Assembly: GCF_030161875.1 (NCBI RefSeq)
Contig: NZ_BSVA01000001.1
Location: forward strand, 1,736,001 to 1,800,000
Source: Homoserinibacter gongjuensis
GTDB lineage: Bacteria > Actinomycetota > Actinomycetes > Actinomycetales > Microbacteriaceae
Reading direction: 5' to 3'
DNA length: 64,000 nucleotides
The notes under the pieces are model-generated. The model worked only from the letters and a program-made list of their open reading frames with translations. It did no database searches and was not told where the DNA came from. The translations under genes were made by a program, and so were the position numbers. This document shows positions 18,729 through 27,117 of this stretch, one piece after another (the stretch's first letter is position 1; every line of letters begins with the position of its first letter).

Positions 18729-19730
18729 GTGACGCTCGAACCGGCCCCCGGCCGTCCGCCCAGCATCCGTGATGTCGCGCGCCTTGCGGGTGTCTCGCAT
18801 CAGACCGTGTCGCGCGTGCTCAACAACCATCCGAGCATCCGCGACACGACCCGGCAGCGCGTGCTCGACGTGATGGCCGAGCTGCAGTACCGCCCCAACC
18901 GGGCCGCTCGTGCGCTCGCCTCGAGCCGCTCGCGCACCATCGGCATCCTCTCCGCCATGAGCACCGACTACGGCCCGGCGTCGATCATGACCTCGGTCGA
19001 GGCGGCGGCGCGGGCGAGCGGCTACTGGGTGAGCATCGCCAACATCGACCCGAGCGTCGACGGCTCGGTGCCGGATGCGCTCGACCAGCTTCGCGCGCAG
19101 GCGGTCGAAGGCATCGTGGTGGTGGCCCCACAGAAGCGCGTGTTCGAGGCGCTCGCGACGCTGCCGTTCGAGGTGCCGTACGTGACGCTGCAGGCGACCG
19201 GCGACGACGGGCATGCGCTCTTCTTCGACCAGTACGCGGGTGCGCGCCTCGCGACGCGGCACCTGCTCGAGCTCGGCCACCGCAGCATCTACCACCTCAC
19301 CGGCCCGCAGGACTGGATCGAGGCCGACGCGCGCATGCAGGGCTTCCTCGACGAGATGAACGCCTGGGATGCCGCCACGACCGCGCCGATCCTCGGCGAC
19401 TGGACCGCCGACTTCGGCTACTTCGCGGGCCAGGAGCTGCTGCGCATCCGCGACTTCACGGCCGTGTTCGCCTCGAACGACCAGATGGCGCTCGGCCTGC
19501 TGCACGCGTTCCGCGACGGGGGACTGGATGTGCCGGGGGAGGTGAGCGTCATCGGCTTCGACGACATTCCGGAGGCGGCACACTTCTGGCCGCCGCTCAC
19601 GACCGTGCGTCAGGACTTCGCCGAGCTCGGCCGCCGGGCGGTCGCCTTCCTCCTCGGTGAGCTCGACGCCGAGGCGCGCACGATCGCGCCGCAGCTGCTC
19701 GTGCGCGCATCGACAGCACCGGCCCCGTGA
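18729..19730 (+). CDS. LacI-family transcriptional regulator
   Basis: 333 residues. DNA-binding head SIRDVARLAGVSHQTVSRVLNN with the hinge helix RAARALASSRS, then a periplasmic-binding-like sensor domain with FDDIPEAAHFWPPLTTVRQ at its end. GTG 18729 follows GAGGGGA; an upstream in-frame start would add a non-family extension. It immediately precedes a promoter with a large palindromic operator driving an aldolase and sugar ABC transporter operon, its likely target. The sugar is unknown. Confidence 0.88.
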   Translation: MTLEPAPGRPPSIRDVARLAGVSHQTVSRVLNNHPSIRDTTRQRVLDVMAELQYRPNRAARALASSRSRTIGILSAMSTDYGPASIMTSVEAAARASGYWVSIANIDPSVDGSVPDALDQLRAQAVEGIVVVAPQKRVFEALATLPFEVPYVTLQATGDDGHALFFDQYAGARLATRHLLELGHRSIYHLTGPQDWIEADARMQGFLDEMNAWDAATTAPILGDWTADFGYFAGQELLRIRDFTAVFASNDQMALGLLHAFRDGGLDVPGEVSVIGFDDIPEAAHFWPPLTTVRQDFAELGRRAVAFLLGELDAEARTIAPQLLVRASTAPAP

Positions 19731-19770
19731 GGGCCCCGCTTCTCGTTACCGTCTCGAGACCTTCGCCGAC

Positions 19771-19837
19771 TTGACACGTCGCGCCCGAACTCACGTATAG
19801 TGCTCGGATGTTACCGGTCACAGTGACCGGTCACATC
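19771..19837 (+). promoter_or_regulatory. Promoter with 31-bp LacI operator
   Basis: TTGACA (19771) and TATAGT (19796-19801) form the promoter with a 19-bp spacer. A near-perfect 31-bp palindrome (19807-19837; only one mismatched pair besides the centre) follows at the start of the transcript and contains ACCGGTCAC and GTGACCGGT. A repressor there would block the aldolase-ABC transporter operon. Confidence 0.65.
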
Positions 19838-19865
19838 TGAGGGACGACGGAGTCGGGAGGATCGC

Positions 19866-20710
19866 GTGAACCGCTTCGAGCCGCGCATCGAGGTGGCAGT
19901 GGCGCGCGTGCGCGCCGACGTCGCCCGATTGCACAAGCTGCTCGTGCGCGGCGGTCTCACGAATTGGACGAGCGGCGTCGTCTCGGGCCGCGTTCCCGGC
20001 GCCGACCTGTTCGTGATCAAGCCCGGCGGGCTCGACCACACCGACCTCGCCCCCGACAACATGGTGCTCGTCGATCTCGACGGCTCGGTCGTCGAGGGCA
20101 CCCCCGGCAGCGAACGGCGCCCCTCGCGCGGCGTCGCACTGCACGCTCAGCTCTACCGGCACTCGGATGCCATCGGCGGCATCGTGCACACCCACTCGCC
20201 CTACGCGACGGCGTTCGCGCTGCGCGGCGAGCCCGTGCCCGTGCTGTCCACGACCGTCGCCGACGAGTTCGGCGGCCCCGTTCCGCTCGTGCCGTTCGTG
20301 AACGCGGAAGCGGATGTCGCATCCGCCATCGCGGGATCGCTCGACGCCCAGCCGAGCCGCGCGGTGCTGCTCGAGCGGCACGGCGTGTACGCGGTCGGCG
20401 AGCGACCACGCGATGCCGTGCGGGCCGCCGTGCTCGTCGAGGACGCCGCACGGGCGGTGCAGCTCGCCCGTGCGACAGGGGCCGACATCCGCCCCCTCGA
20501 CGCGCACGACGTCGAGACCATCCGCGCCCGGCGTCTGCACGCCGACGCCGCGCGTCGCCGCGTGCAGCGCGACGCCGAGTCCGCACCCGCGGGCTCCTAC
20601 CCGACCTCCCGACCGGGAAATGCCCGGTCTGGCGGCGAGACCGGTTCATGGACGACACCGGGATCGACCAGCTCCACCCCGACAACCACGTCCGCATCCA
20701 GACACAGTGA
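19866..20710 (+). CDS. Class II aldolase/epimerase (L-ribulose-5-P 4-epimerase or fuculose-P aldolase type), frame broken
   Basis: Zinc-dependent class II aldolase/adducin fold, about 282 residues. [11 protein letters not shown] and [11 protein letters not shown] bind phosphate, [12 protein letters not shown] carries the zinc His pair, and [11 protein letters not shown] the third. The frame breaks near 20600; the proper C-terminus ([20 protein letters not shown] ending [11 protein letters not shown]) is in the next frame to 20710. Substrate may be L-ribulose-5-phosphate or L-fuculose-1-phosphate; sequence alone does not decide. First gene of the operon behind the LacI operator, 5 nt before the sugar-binding protein gene. 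Confidence 0.82.
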
Positions 20711-20715
20711 AAGGA

Positions 20716-21846
20716 ATGACCGTGAAGACGAAGAAGTTGGCTCTCGCCACGATCACGGCCGGCGCGATGCTCGCGCTCGCCGCATGCTCCGGCCCCGCGG
20801 GCGGCGGTTCCGGTGACGGCTCCGGCGACGGCGGCCTCATCGGCGTCGCCATGCCCACCAAGAGCTCCGAGCGTTGGATCCAGGACGGCGACGCCGTCAA
20901 GGCCGCGCTCGAGGCCGAGGGCTACTCGGTCGACCTCCAGTACGCGGAGGACGACATCCCGACCCAGGTCTCGCAGATCGAGAACATGATCACCAAGGGC
21001 GCCGAGGCCCTGATCATCGCGTCGATCGACGGCACCACGCTCTCGGAGGTGCTGCAGACCGCTGCCGACTCCGACATCCCGGTGATCGCCTACGACCGCC
21101 TCATCAAGGGAACCGAGAACGTCGACTACTACGCGACGTTCGACAACTTCCTGGTGGGTCAGCAGCAGGCCTGGACCGTGCTCAACGGGCTCGGCCTGAC
21201 CGACCTCGAGGGCAACCCCGCCGCGGACGCTCCGGAGGGCCCGTTCAACATCGAGCTCTTCGCCGGATCGCTCGACGACAACAACGCGTTCTTCTTCTGG
21301 AACGGCGCGATGGATGTGCTGCAGCCGCTCATCGACGACGGCACGCTCGTCGTGAAGTCGGGTCAGACCGCGATCGAGCAGGCCGCGACGCTGCGGTGGG
21401 ACGGCGAGACCGCGCAGAGCCGCATGGAGGACCTGCTGACGGCGAACTACTCCGACGGCAGCAAGGTCGACGCGGTGCTGAGCCCGTACGACGGCATCTC
21501 GCGTGGCATCATCTCGGCCCTCACCGACGCCGGCTACTCGGTCGGTGACGAGTGGCCGATCATCTCCGGTCAGGACGCCGAGGTCGACTCGGTCAAGGCG
21601 ATCCTCTCGGGTGAGCAGTTCGCGACCATCTTCAAGGACACGCGTGAGCTCGCGAAGGTGGCCGCCGGCATGGCCATCTCGGTGCTGAACGACGAGGAGG
21701 TCGAGGTCAACGACACCGACACCTACGACAACGACGTGAAGGTCGTGCCCTCGTACCTGCTCGCGCCGGTGCCGGTCGTGAAGGACAACGTGAAGGAAGC
21801 GCTCGTCGACACGGGCTACTGGACGGCTGAGGACCTCGGTCTCTAA
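20716..21846 (+). CDS. Sugar ABC transporter substrate-binding lipoprotein, ChvE type
   Basis: 376-residue lipoprotein. Signal peptide with lipobox LAAC, Gly/Ser-rich linker, then [20 protein letters not shown] typical of ChvE/XylF-like multiple monosaccharide-binding proteins, with [19 protein letters not shown] and [14 protein letters not shown] as sugar contacts. ATG 20716 has a GAAAGGA site. It works with the ATPase and permease that follow. The sugar range is unknown; ChvE relatives bind galactose, arabinose, glucose and xylose. Confidence 0.9.
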   Translation: MTVKTKKLALATITAGAMLALAACSGPAGGGSGDGSGDGGLIGVAMPTKSSERWIQDGDAVKAALEAEGYSVDLQYAEDDIPTQVSQIENMITKGAEALIIASIDGTTLSEVLQTAADSDIPVIAYDRLIKGTENVDYYATFDNFLVGQQQAWTVLNGLGLTDLEGNPAADAPEGPFNIELFAGSLDDNNAFFFWNGAMDVLQPLIDDGTLVVKSGQTAIEQAATLRWDGETAQSRMEDLLTANYSDGSKVDAVLSPYDGISRGIISALTDAGYSVGDEWPIISGQDAEVDSVKAILSGEQFATIFKDTRELAKVAAGMAISVLNDEEVEVNDTDTYDNDVKVVPSYLLAPVPVVKDNVKEALVDTGYWTAEDLGL

Positions 21847-21866
21847 GCAGCCCTGTTTCTGACACG

Positions 21867-21901
21867 GATGGTGGGGGAGGATGTTGTCCTCCCCCACCAT
21901 C
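21867..21901 (+). terminator. Intra-operon stem-loop after the binding-protein gene
   Basis: GATGGTGGGGGAGG pairs perfectly with CCTCCCCCACCATC (14 bp, 7-nt loop). It has no U-tract, so it more likely protects the upstream mRNA 3' end or partly attenuates transcription, giving more binding protein than ATPase and permease, as is common in ABC operons. Confidence 0.6.
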
Positions 21902-21940
21902 TCCGACAGACGACGACAGACGACGAGGAAGACGGCGATC

Positions 21941-23470
21941 GTGACTGACAACATCCTGGAGATGCGCAGCATCACCAAGACCTTCCCCGGCGTGAAGGCC
22001 CTCTCCGACGTGACCATCGAGGTCGCCCGCGGCGAGGTGCACGCCATCTGCGGCGAGAACGGCGCCGGCAAGTCGACCCTCATGAAGGTGCTCTCGGGTG
22101 TCTACCCGCACGGCACCTACGAGGGCGACATCGTGTTCGAGGGCGAGCCGGTCGCGTTCCGCGACATCTCCGACTCGGAGGCCAAGGGCATCGTCATCAT
22201 CCACCAGGAGCTGGCCCTCAGCCCCTACCTCTCGATCGCCGAGAACATCTTCCTCAACAACGAGCAGAAGGGTGCGCTCGGTCTCATCGACTGGAACACC
22301 ACGAACCTCGAGGCCCGCAAGCTGCTCGAGCGCGTGGGGCTGCGCGAGAACCCGACCACGCCCATCCGTCAGCTGGGCGTCGGCAAGCAGCAGCTCGTCG
22401 AGATCGCGAAGGCGCTCTCGAAGGAGGTCAAGCTGCTGATCCTCGACGAGCCGACGGCCGCGCTCAACGACGAGGACTCGGATCACCTGCTCGGCCTGAT
22501 CCTGCAGCTCAAGGAGCAGGGGATCACGTCGATCATCATCAGCCACAAGCTCAACGAGATCAAGAAGATCGCCGACTCGGTCACCGTCATCCGCGACGGC
22601 AAGACGATCGAGACGATGCCGCGCTCCGCCATCTCCGAGGAGCGCATCATCAAGGACATGGTCGGTCGCGACCTCGAGCACCGCTACCCCGACCACACCC
22701 CGCACATCGGCGAGGAGCTGCTGCGCGTGGAGAACTGGACCGCGCACCACCCGCAGGATGCCAGCCGGGTCGTCGTCGACGACGTCTCGCTCACCGTGCG
22801 TGCCGGCGAGATCGTCGGCATCGCGGGGCTCATGGGCGCGGGCCGCACCGAGTTCGCGATGAGCCTCTTCGGCCACTCCTACGGCTCCCGGATCTCGGGC
22901 CGTGTCTACCTGCGCGGCAAGGAGATCCGCACCCGCACGGTGGCCGAGGCCATCCAGAACGGCATCGCCTACGCGACGGAAGACCGCAAGACCTACGGAC
23001 TCAACCTCATCGAGGACATCAAGCGCAACATCTCGGCGGCCTCCCTCAGGAAGCTCGAGAAGTGGGGCCTCGTGCACGACAACGAGGAGTACAAGGTCGC
23101 GGACGAGTTCCGTCGCTCGATGAACATCAAGGCCCCCAACGTGCTCGTGAAGACCGGAAAGCTCTCGGGAGGCAACCAGCAGAAGGTGGTGCTCTCGAAG
23201 TGGATCTACGCGGATCCCGAGGTGCTCATCCTGGATGAACCCACGCGCGGCATCGACGTCGGCGCGAAGTACGAGATCTACACGATCATCAACCGGCTGG
23301 CGGCCGAGGGGAAGGGCATCATCGTCATCTCCTCGGAGCTGCCCGAGCTGCTGGGCATCTCCGATCGCGTCTACGCCCTCTCCGAGGGCCGCATCACGGG
23401 CGAGCTGCCCATCGAGGACGCCACACCCGAGGCCGTCCTGACCCTCATGACCATGGAACGTCCCCGCTGA
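21941..23470 (+). CDS. Sugar ABC transporter ATP-binding protein, two ABC domains
   Basis: 509-residue MmsA/GguA/XylG-type ATPase with two nucleotide-binding domains. The first has GENGAGKST (Walker A), [16 protein letters not shown] (signature) and [11 protein letters not shown] (Walker B). The second has the usual degenerate Walker A (GLMGAGRTE), [14 protein letters not shown] and [18 protein letters not shown] 21941 is preferred over the earlier ATG 21881, which lies inside the stem-loop. It energises uptake with the flanking binding protein and permease. Confidence 0.92.
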   Translation: MTDNILEMRSITKTFPGVKALSDVTIEVARGEVHAICGENGAGKSTLMKVLSGVYPHGTYEGDIVFEGEPVAFRDISDSEAKGIVIIHQELALSPYLSIAENIFLNNEQKGALGLIDWNTTNLEARKLLERVGLRENPTTPIRQLGVGKQQLVEIAKALSKEVKLLILDEPTAALNDEDSDHLLGLILQLKEQGITSIIISHKLNEIKKIADSVTVIRDGKTIETMPRSAISEERIIKDMVGRDLEHRYPDHTPHIGEELLRVENWTAHHPQDASRVVVDDVSLTVRAGEIVGIAGLMGAGRTEFAMSLFGHSYGSRISGRVYLRGKEIRTRTVAEAIQNGIAYATEDRKTYGLNLIEDIKRNISAASLRKLEKWGLVHDNEEYKVADEFRRSMNIKAPNVLVKTGKLSGGNQQKVVLSKWIYADPEVLILDEPTRGIDVGAKYEIYTIINRLAAEGKGIIVISSELPELLGISDRVYALSEGRITGELPIEDATPEAVLTLMTMERPR

Positions 23471-23496
23471 GCCGCGGGCCAAGAAGAGGAACAGCA

Positions 23497-24741
23497 ATGT
23501 CCAACCCCACCTCTCCGACCCCGACGGAGTCGCAGGCTGTCGGCGGCAACATCAACCCGACCGAGAACAGGTTCACCTCGTGGCTCTCGCACGTGATCGC
23601 CGACCTCGGTAAGAACGGCATCTTCATCGCCCTCGTGGCGGTCGTCGTGCTGTTCTCGATCACGACCAACGGCATCCTGCTGCGCCCGCAGAACATCTCG
23701 AACCTCATCGTGCAGAACGGGTACATCCTCGTGCTCGCGATCGGCATGGTGATGGTGATCATCGCCGGCCACATCGACCTCTCGGTCGGATCGGTCGCGG
23801 CCTTCGTCGGCGCGTGCTCGGGTGTCTTCGCCGTGCACTGGGGGCTGCCATGGTGGCTCTCGATCGTGCTCTCGCTGCTGATCGGCGCCCTCGTGGGCGT
23901 GTGGCAGGGATTCTGGATCGCGTTCGTGGGGATACCCGCGTTCATCGTGACCTTGGCGGGCATGCTGATCTTCCGCGGTCTCGCCCTCGTCGTGCTGCAG
24001 AACCAGAACATCGGCTCGTTCCCCGCCGAGTACCGCGCGCTCGGCAACGGGTTCCTCACCAACGTGTTCGGCGAGTTCGAACTCGACCCGCTCACCCTCG
24101 CGATCGGCGGGCTCGCGATCGTGCTCATCGTGATCCAGCAGTTGCGCACCCGCAGCGGTCGCCAGAAGTACGGGCAGGAGGTCGAGCCCGTCGTCTGGTT
24201 CGTCGCGAAGCTCGTCTTCGTGTCGGTCGCGATCGCCTTCTTCGCCTACGCGCTCGCCTCCTACAAGGGCATCCCGGTGACGCTCATCGTGCTCGCCGCG
24301 CTCGTGCTGATCTACGGCATCACCATGAACCGCACGGTGTTCGGGCGTCACGTGTATGCGATCGGCGGCAACCGCCACGCGGCCGAGCTCTCGGGCATCA
24401 AGACGCGCCGCGTGGACTTCTGGCTGTTCGTCAACATGGGCGTGCTGTCGGCGCTCGCGGGCCTCATCTTCACGGCGCGGCTCAACCTCGCCGGCCCGAA
24501 GGCGGGTGACGGCTTCGAGCTCGAGGCGATCTCGGCGGCGTTCATCGGCGGCGCGGCCGTGCAGGGCGGCGTGGGCACGATCGGCGGCGCGATCATCGGT
24601 GGTCTCATCATCGGCGTGCTCAACAACGGCATGTCGATCATGGGCATCGGCATCGAGTGGCAGCAGGCCGTGAAGGGTCTCGTGCTGCTGCTCGCGGTCG
24701 CCTTCGACGTGTACAACAAGCGGCGCTCGGGCGGGTCGTAG
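23497..24741 (+). CDS. Sugar ABC transporter permease, MmsB/GguB type
   Basis: 414 residues with about ten membrane helices, of the AraH/RbsC family: NISNLIVQNGYILVLAIGM, then IAGHIDLSVGSVAAFVG (family signature), IPAFIVTLAGMLIFRG, and AIGGNRHAAELSGIKTRRV near the cytoplasmic ATPase contact loop. An AAGAGGAA site precedes the ATG. Last gene of the ABC operon; a separate LacI gene begins 19 nt later. Confidence 0.92.
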   Translation: MSNPTSPTPTESQAVGGNINPTENRFTSWLSHVIADLGKNGIFIALVAVVVLFSITTNGILLRPQNISNLIVQNGYILVLAIGMVMVIIAGHIDLSVGSVAAFVGACSGVFAVHWGLPWWLSIVLSLLIGALVGVWQGFWIAFVGIPAFIVTLAGMLIFRGLALVVLQNQNIGSFPAEYRALGNGFLTNVFGEFELDPLTLAIGGLAIVLIVIQQLRTRSGRQKYGQEVEPVVWFVAKLVFVSVAIAFFAYALASYKGIPVTLIVLAALVLIYGITMNRTVFGRHVYAIGGNRHAAELSGIKTRRVDFWLFVNMGVLSALAGLIFTARLNLAGPKAGDGFELEAISAAFIGGAAVQGGVGTIGGAIIGGLIIGVLNNGMSIMGIGIEWQQAVKGLVLLLAVAFDVYNKRRSGGS

Positions 24742-24750
24742 CGCGCGCTA
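24739..24750. promoter_or_regulatory. LacI operator TAGCGCGCGCTA (copy 1)
   Basis: Perfect 12-bp palindrome whose last two bases are the first two of the -10 box TAGGGT (24749-24754) of the LacI gene starting at 24761. The identical sequence stands before the MFS/glycosidase operon at 25784, so this LacI probably represses itself and that operon. Confidence 0.7.
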
Positions 24751-24760
24751 GGGTGACGCC

Positions 24761-25735
24761 ATGAGCAAGCGGGTGACGGCAGCGGATGTCGCCCGCTCGC
24801 TCGGCCTCTCGCGCGCAACCGTCGGGTTCGTCCTCAACGACACCCCGGGGCAGACGATCTCGGAAGCCACCCGCGCGCGCGTGCTCGCGGAGGCGAAGCG
24901 ACTCGGGTACCGCCCGCATTCCGCGGCGCGTGCGCTCGCGAGCGGGTGCAGCCACCTCGTGCTGCTGCTGCTGCCGGACTGGCCGATGGAGTACAGCATG
25001 CGGGCCCACCTCGACGAGGCAGCGCTCGTGCTCGATCGGGCCGGGTACTCGCTCGTGACCACGACGCCGCATCCGGGTGGGCAGGCCGCGCCGCTCTGGG
25101 AGGTGCTGGATCCCGACGTGGTGATCGCGCTCGCCCCGATCTCCGACGCGCAGTTCGCGGCGATCTCGGCGACGCGTGCCCGAACGATCATCCCGGGTCG
25201 CGACGAGCTCGAGACCGGCGAGGAACTGCACTTCGCCGACGGCCCGCGCCTGCAGGTCGAGCACCTGGTGGCGCGCGGCAGCAGACGCATCGCGTTCGCC
25301 GGGGCGACGGATGCGCGACTCGCGGGCCTCGTGGCCGAGCGCCGCGAACTCGCTGCGGCGACGCTGGGTGAACTCGCGGGCGCGCCGTTGGCGGCGTCGG
25401 CGAACGTGGACGCCGACGGCGTCGCCGAGGTCGTGGCCGGCTGGCTGGCCGACGGCGTCGACGGGGTCGTGGCGTACAACGACGACGTCGCCGCACTCGT
25501 GCTCGGCGCGGCGCTGCGCCAGGGCATCGAGGTGCCGGAACGGCTCGCGATCGTGGGCCATGACGACACCCCGCTCGCGCGTCTCATGGTGCCGGCGCTC
25601 TCGAGCGTGCGCATCGACGCGGCCGGACTCGGTCGGTTCGTCGCCGAGCTCGCACTGAGTCGTGCGACGGATGCGGCCCCGCCGCTCGCGGGACCGGTCG
25701 CGAGCACGACGCTCGTGCGGCGCGAGACGAGCTGA
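24761..25735 (+). CDS. LacI-family transcriptional regulator
   Basis: 324 residues. Head VTAADVARSLGLSRATVGFVLND, hinge HSAARALAS, then a sensor domain ending IVGHDDTPLARLMVPALSSV. Leaderless: ATG lies 6 nt after TAGGGT. It sits between the ABC operon and the MFS-GH3-GH78 operon, and the shared operator TAGCGCGCGCTA ties it to the latter. The inducer is probably a glycoside or sugar released by those enzymes. Confidence 0.89.
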   Translation: MSKRVTAADVARSLGLSRATVGFVLNDTPGQTISEATRARVLAEAKRLGYRPHSAARALASGCSHLVLLLLPDWPMEYSMRAHLDEAALVLDRAGYSLVTTTPHPGGQAAPLWEVLDPDVVIALAPISDAQFAAISATRARTIIPGRDELETGEELHFADGPRLQVEHLVARGSRRIAFAGATDARLAGLVAERRELAAATLGELAGAPLAASANVDADGVAEVVAGWLADGVDGVVAYNDDVAALVLGAALRQGIEVPERLAIVGHDDTPLARLMVPALSSVRIDAAGLGRFVAELALSRATDAAPPLAGPVASTTLVRRETS

Positions 25736-25753
25736 GGCCGTCGCGGGTTGCGG

Positions 25754-25795
25754 TGGAACGTTTCATCGCCTAGCCTCCTCAGGTAGCGCGCGCTA
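25754..25795 (+). promoter_or_regulatory. MFS-GH3-GH78 promoter with two LacI-type operators
   Basis: TGGAACGTTTCA (25754-25765) is a LacI-type half-palindrome close to the rhamnose operators at 35921 and 38027. TAGCCT (25771-25776) is the likely -10. TAGCGCGCGCTA (25784-25795) follows at about +1. Two LacI proteins could therefore act here, one at each site. Confidence 0.6.
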
Positions 25796-25827
25796 GCTAT
25801 GCGCCGAACCCGACAATGGAGTCACCC

Positions 25828-27117
25828 ATGACCATCGAGAACGAGTCCCCGATCCCCGCCGCGGTCGCACCGGTCGCGCCGCCCGCCGCGCCCGAACCGG
25901 AGAAGAAGGTAGGCGGTCTCTTCCTGACCCTGTTCGGCCTCGTCAACTTCGGGCTCTACCTGACCGTCATGATGCCGGCGCTGTTCAGCCTGCCCTACAA
26001 GGTGGGCGTGCTCGCTCCCGACGACAAGGTCGCCCTGCTGGGGGTCGTCGCAACCGTGGGAGCGGTCGTGGGACTCATCGCGGGCCCCGTCGCCGGAGTG
26101 CTGAGCGACCGCACGCGCACCCGCATCGGTCGTCGTCGCCCGTGGCTCATCGGCGGCGTGGTCGTGCTCGCGCTCGGTTCGACGCTCGTCGCGCTCTCCG
26201 ACTCGATCCCCGCCCTGCTCGTCGGGTGGATCGTCGTGTCGCTTGGCGGCGCGGCCAGCGCAGCGGCGATCACCCCCATCGTGGCCGAGCGGGTTCCCGA
26301 GGCGCAGCGCGGAACCGTCGGCGCGATCGTCGGTGTGGCGACGCAGCTCTCGGGCGTACTCGGCTACACCCTCGGCAGCGCCCTCACCGGCAGCATGCTG
26401 CTGCTCTTCCTCGTGCCGGTGATCGCACTTGCCGTGTTCGGGGTCGTGTACATGGTGGTCGTGCGTGAGCCGATCGTCGAGCTGCCGCGCACCACCGTGG
26501 CGCAGACCTTCCGCAGCCTCGTGTTCAACCCGGCACGGCATCCGGACTTCGCCCTCGTCTGGGTGGGCAAGCTGTTCATGCAGATCGCGCTCGCCTTCCT
26601 CACCACCTACCAGCTCTACTTCGTGATCGACCGGCTCGGGTTCACCGCGGAGGAGGCGGGCGGCAAGCTCGCGCTCGTGGGCGGGATCGGCATCCTGGTC
26701 ACGATGACCTTCGCCGTCGTGTCAGGCATGCTCTCCGACAAGCTGCGGCGTCGCAAGATCTTCATCTACCTCGCCTCGGCGCTCACGGCGGTGGGGCTCG
26801 TGCTCATGTCGTTCACCGACGGGTTCGGGCTCTTCATCGCGGCCGTGCTGTTCATCCTGGGCGCGGCAGGCATGTTCGGCTCGGTCGACGTGGCGATGGC
26901 GAGCGACCTCGTGCCCGAGCGCGATCAGGCGGGCCGCTGGATGTCGATCTACAACCTCGCGGCGACCCTCTCCACCGCGCTCGCGCCCGTGTTCGGCGCG
27001 GCCCTGCTCGTGCTCGGTTCGAGCGACAGCACCAACTACACGGCGCTGTTCCTGGTGGGGGCCGGCCTCGCGCTCATCCCGGGCATCGCGGCGGCGTTCG
27101 TGAAGGGTGTGCGGTGA
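25828..27117 (+). CDS. MFS transporter, putative glycoside/sugar importer
   Basis: 429 residues with 12 predicted membrane helices. GVLSDRTRTRIGRRRPWLIGG is the loop 2-3 signature of the MFS, close in form to glycoside-pentoside-hexuronide-like and related sugar carriers. ATG 25828 is chosen because GGAG lies 7 nt upstream; ATG 25816 has no such site. Its stop overlaps the start of the GH3 gene (GTGA). Cleavage enzymes downstream lack signal peptides, so this carrier probably imports the intact glycoside. Confidence 0.85.
   Translation: MTIENESPIPAAVAPVAPPAAPEPEKKVGGLFLTLFGLVNFGLYLTVMMPALFSLPYKVGVLAPDDKVALLGVVATVGAVVGLIAGPVAGVLSDRTRTRIGRRRPWLIGGVVVLALGSTLVALSDSIPALLVGWIVVSLGGAASAAAITPIVAERVPEAQRGTVGAIVGVATQLSGVLGYTLGSALTGSMLLLFLVPVIALAVFGVVYMVVVREPIVELPRTTVAQTFRSLVFNPARHPDFALVWVGKLFMQIALAFLTTYQLYFVIDRLGFTAEEAGGKLALVGGIGILVTMTFAVVSGMLSDKLRRRKIFIYLASALTAVGLVLMSFTDGFGLFIAAVLFILGAAGMFGSVDVAMASDLVPERDQAGRWMSIYNLAATLSTALAPVFGAALLVLGSSDSTNYTALFLVGAGLALIPGIAAAFVKGVR

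Noticed and set aside
20017-22083. A 688-codon open frame on the minus strand opposite the aldolase and sugar-binding protein genes
   Set aside because: Antisense shadow typical of very GC-rich coding DNA; the plus strand carries clear ABC-transporter and aldolase motifs.
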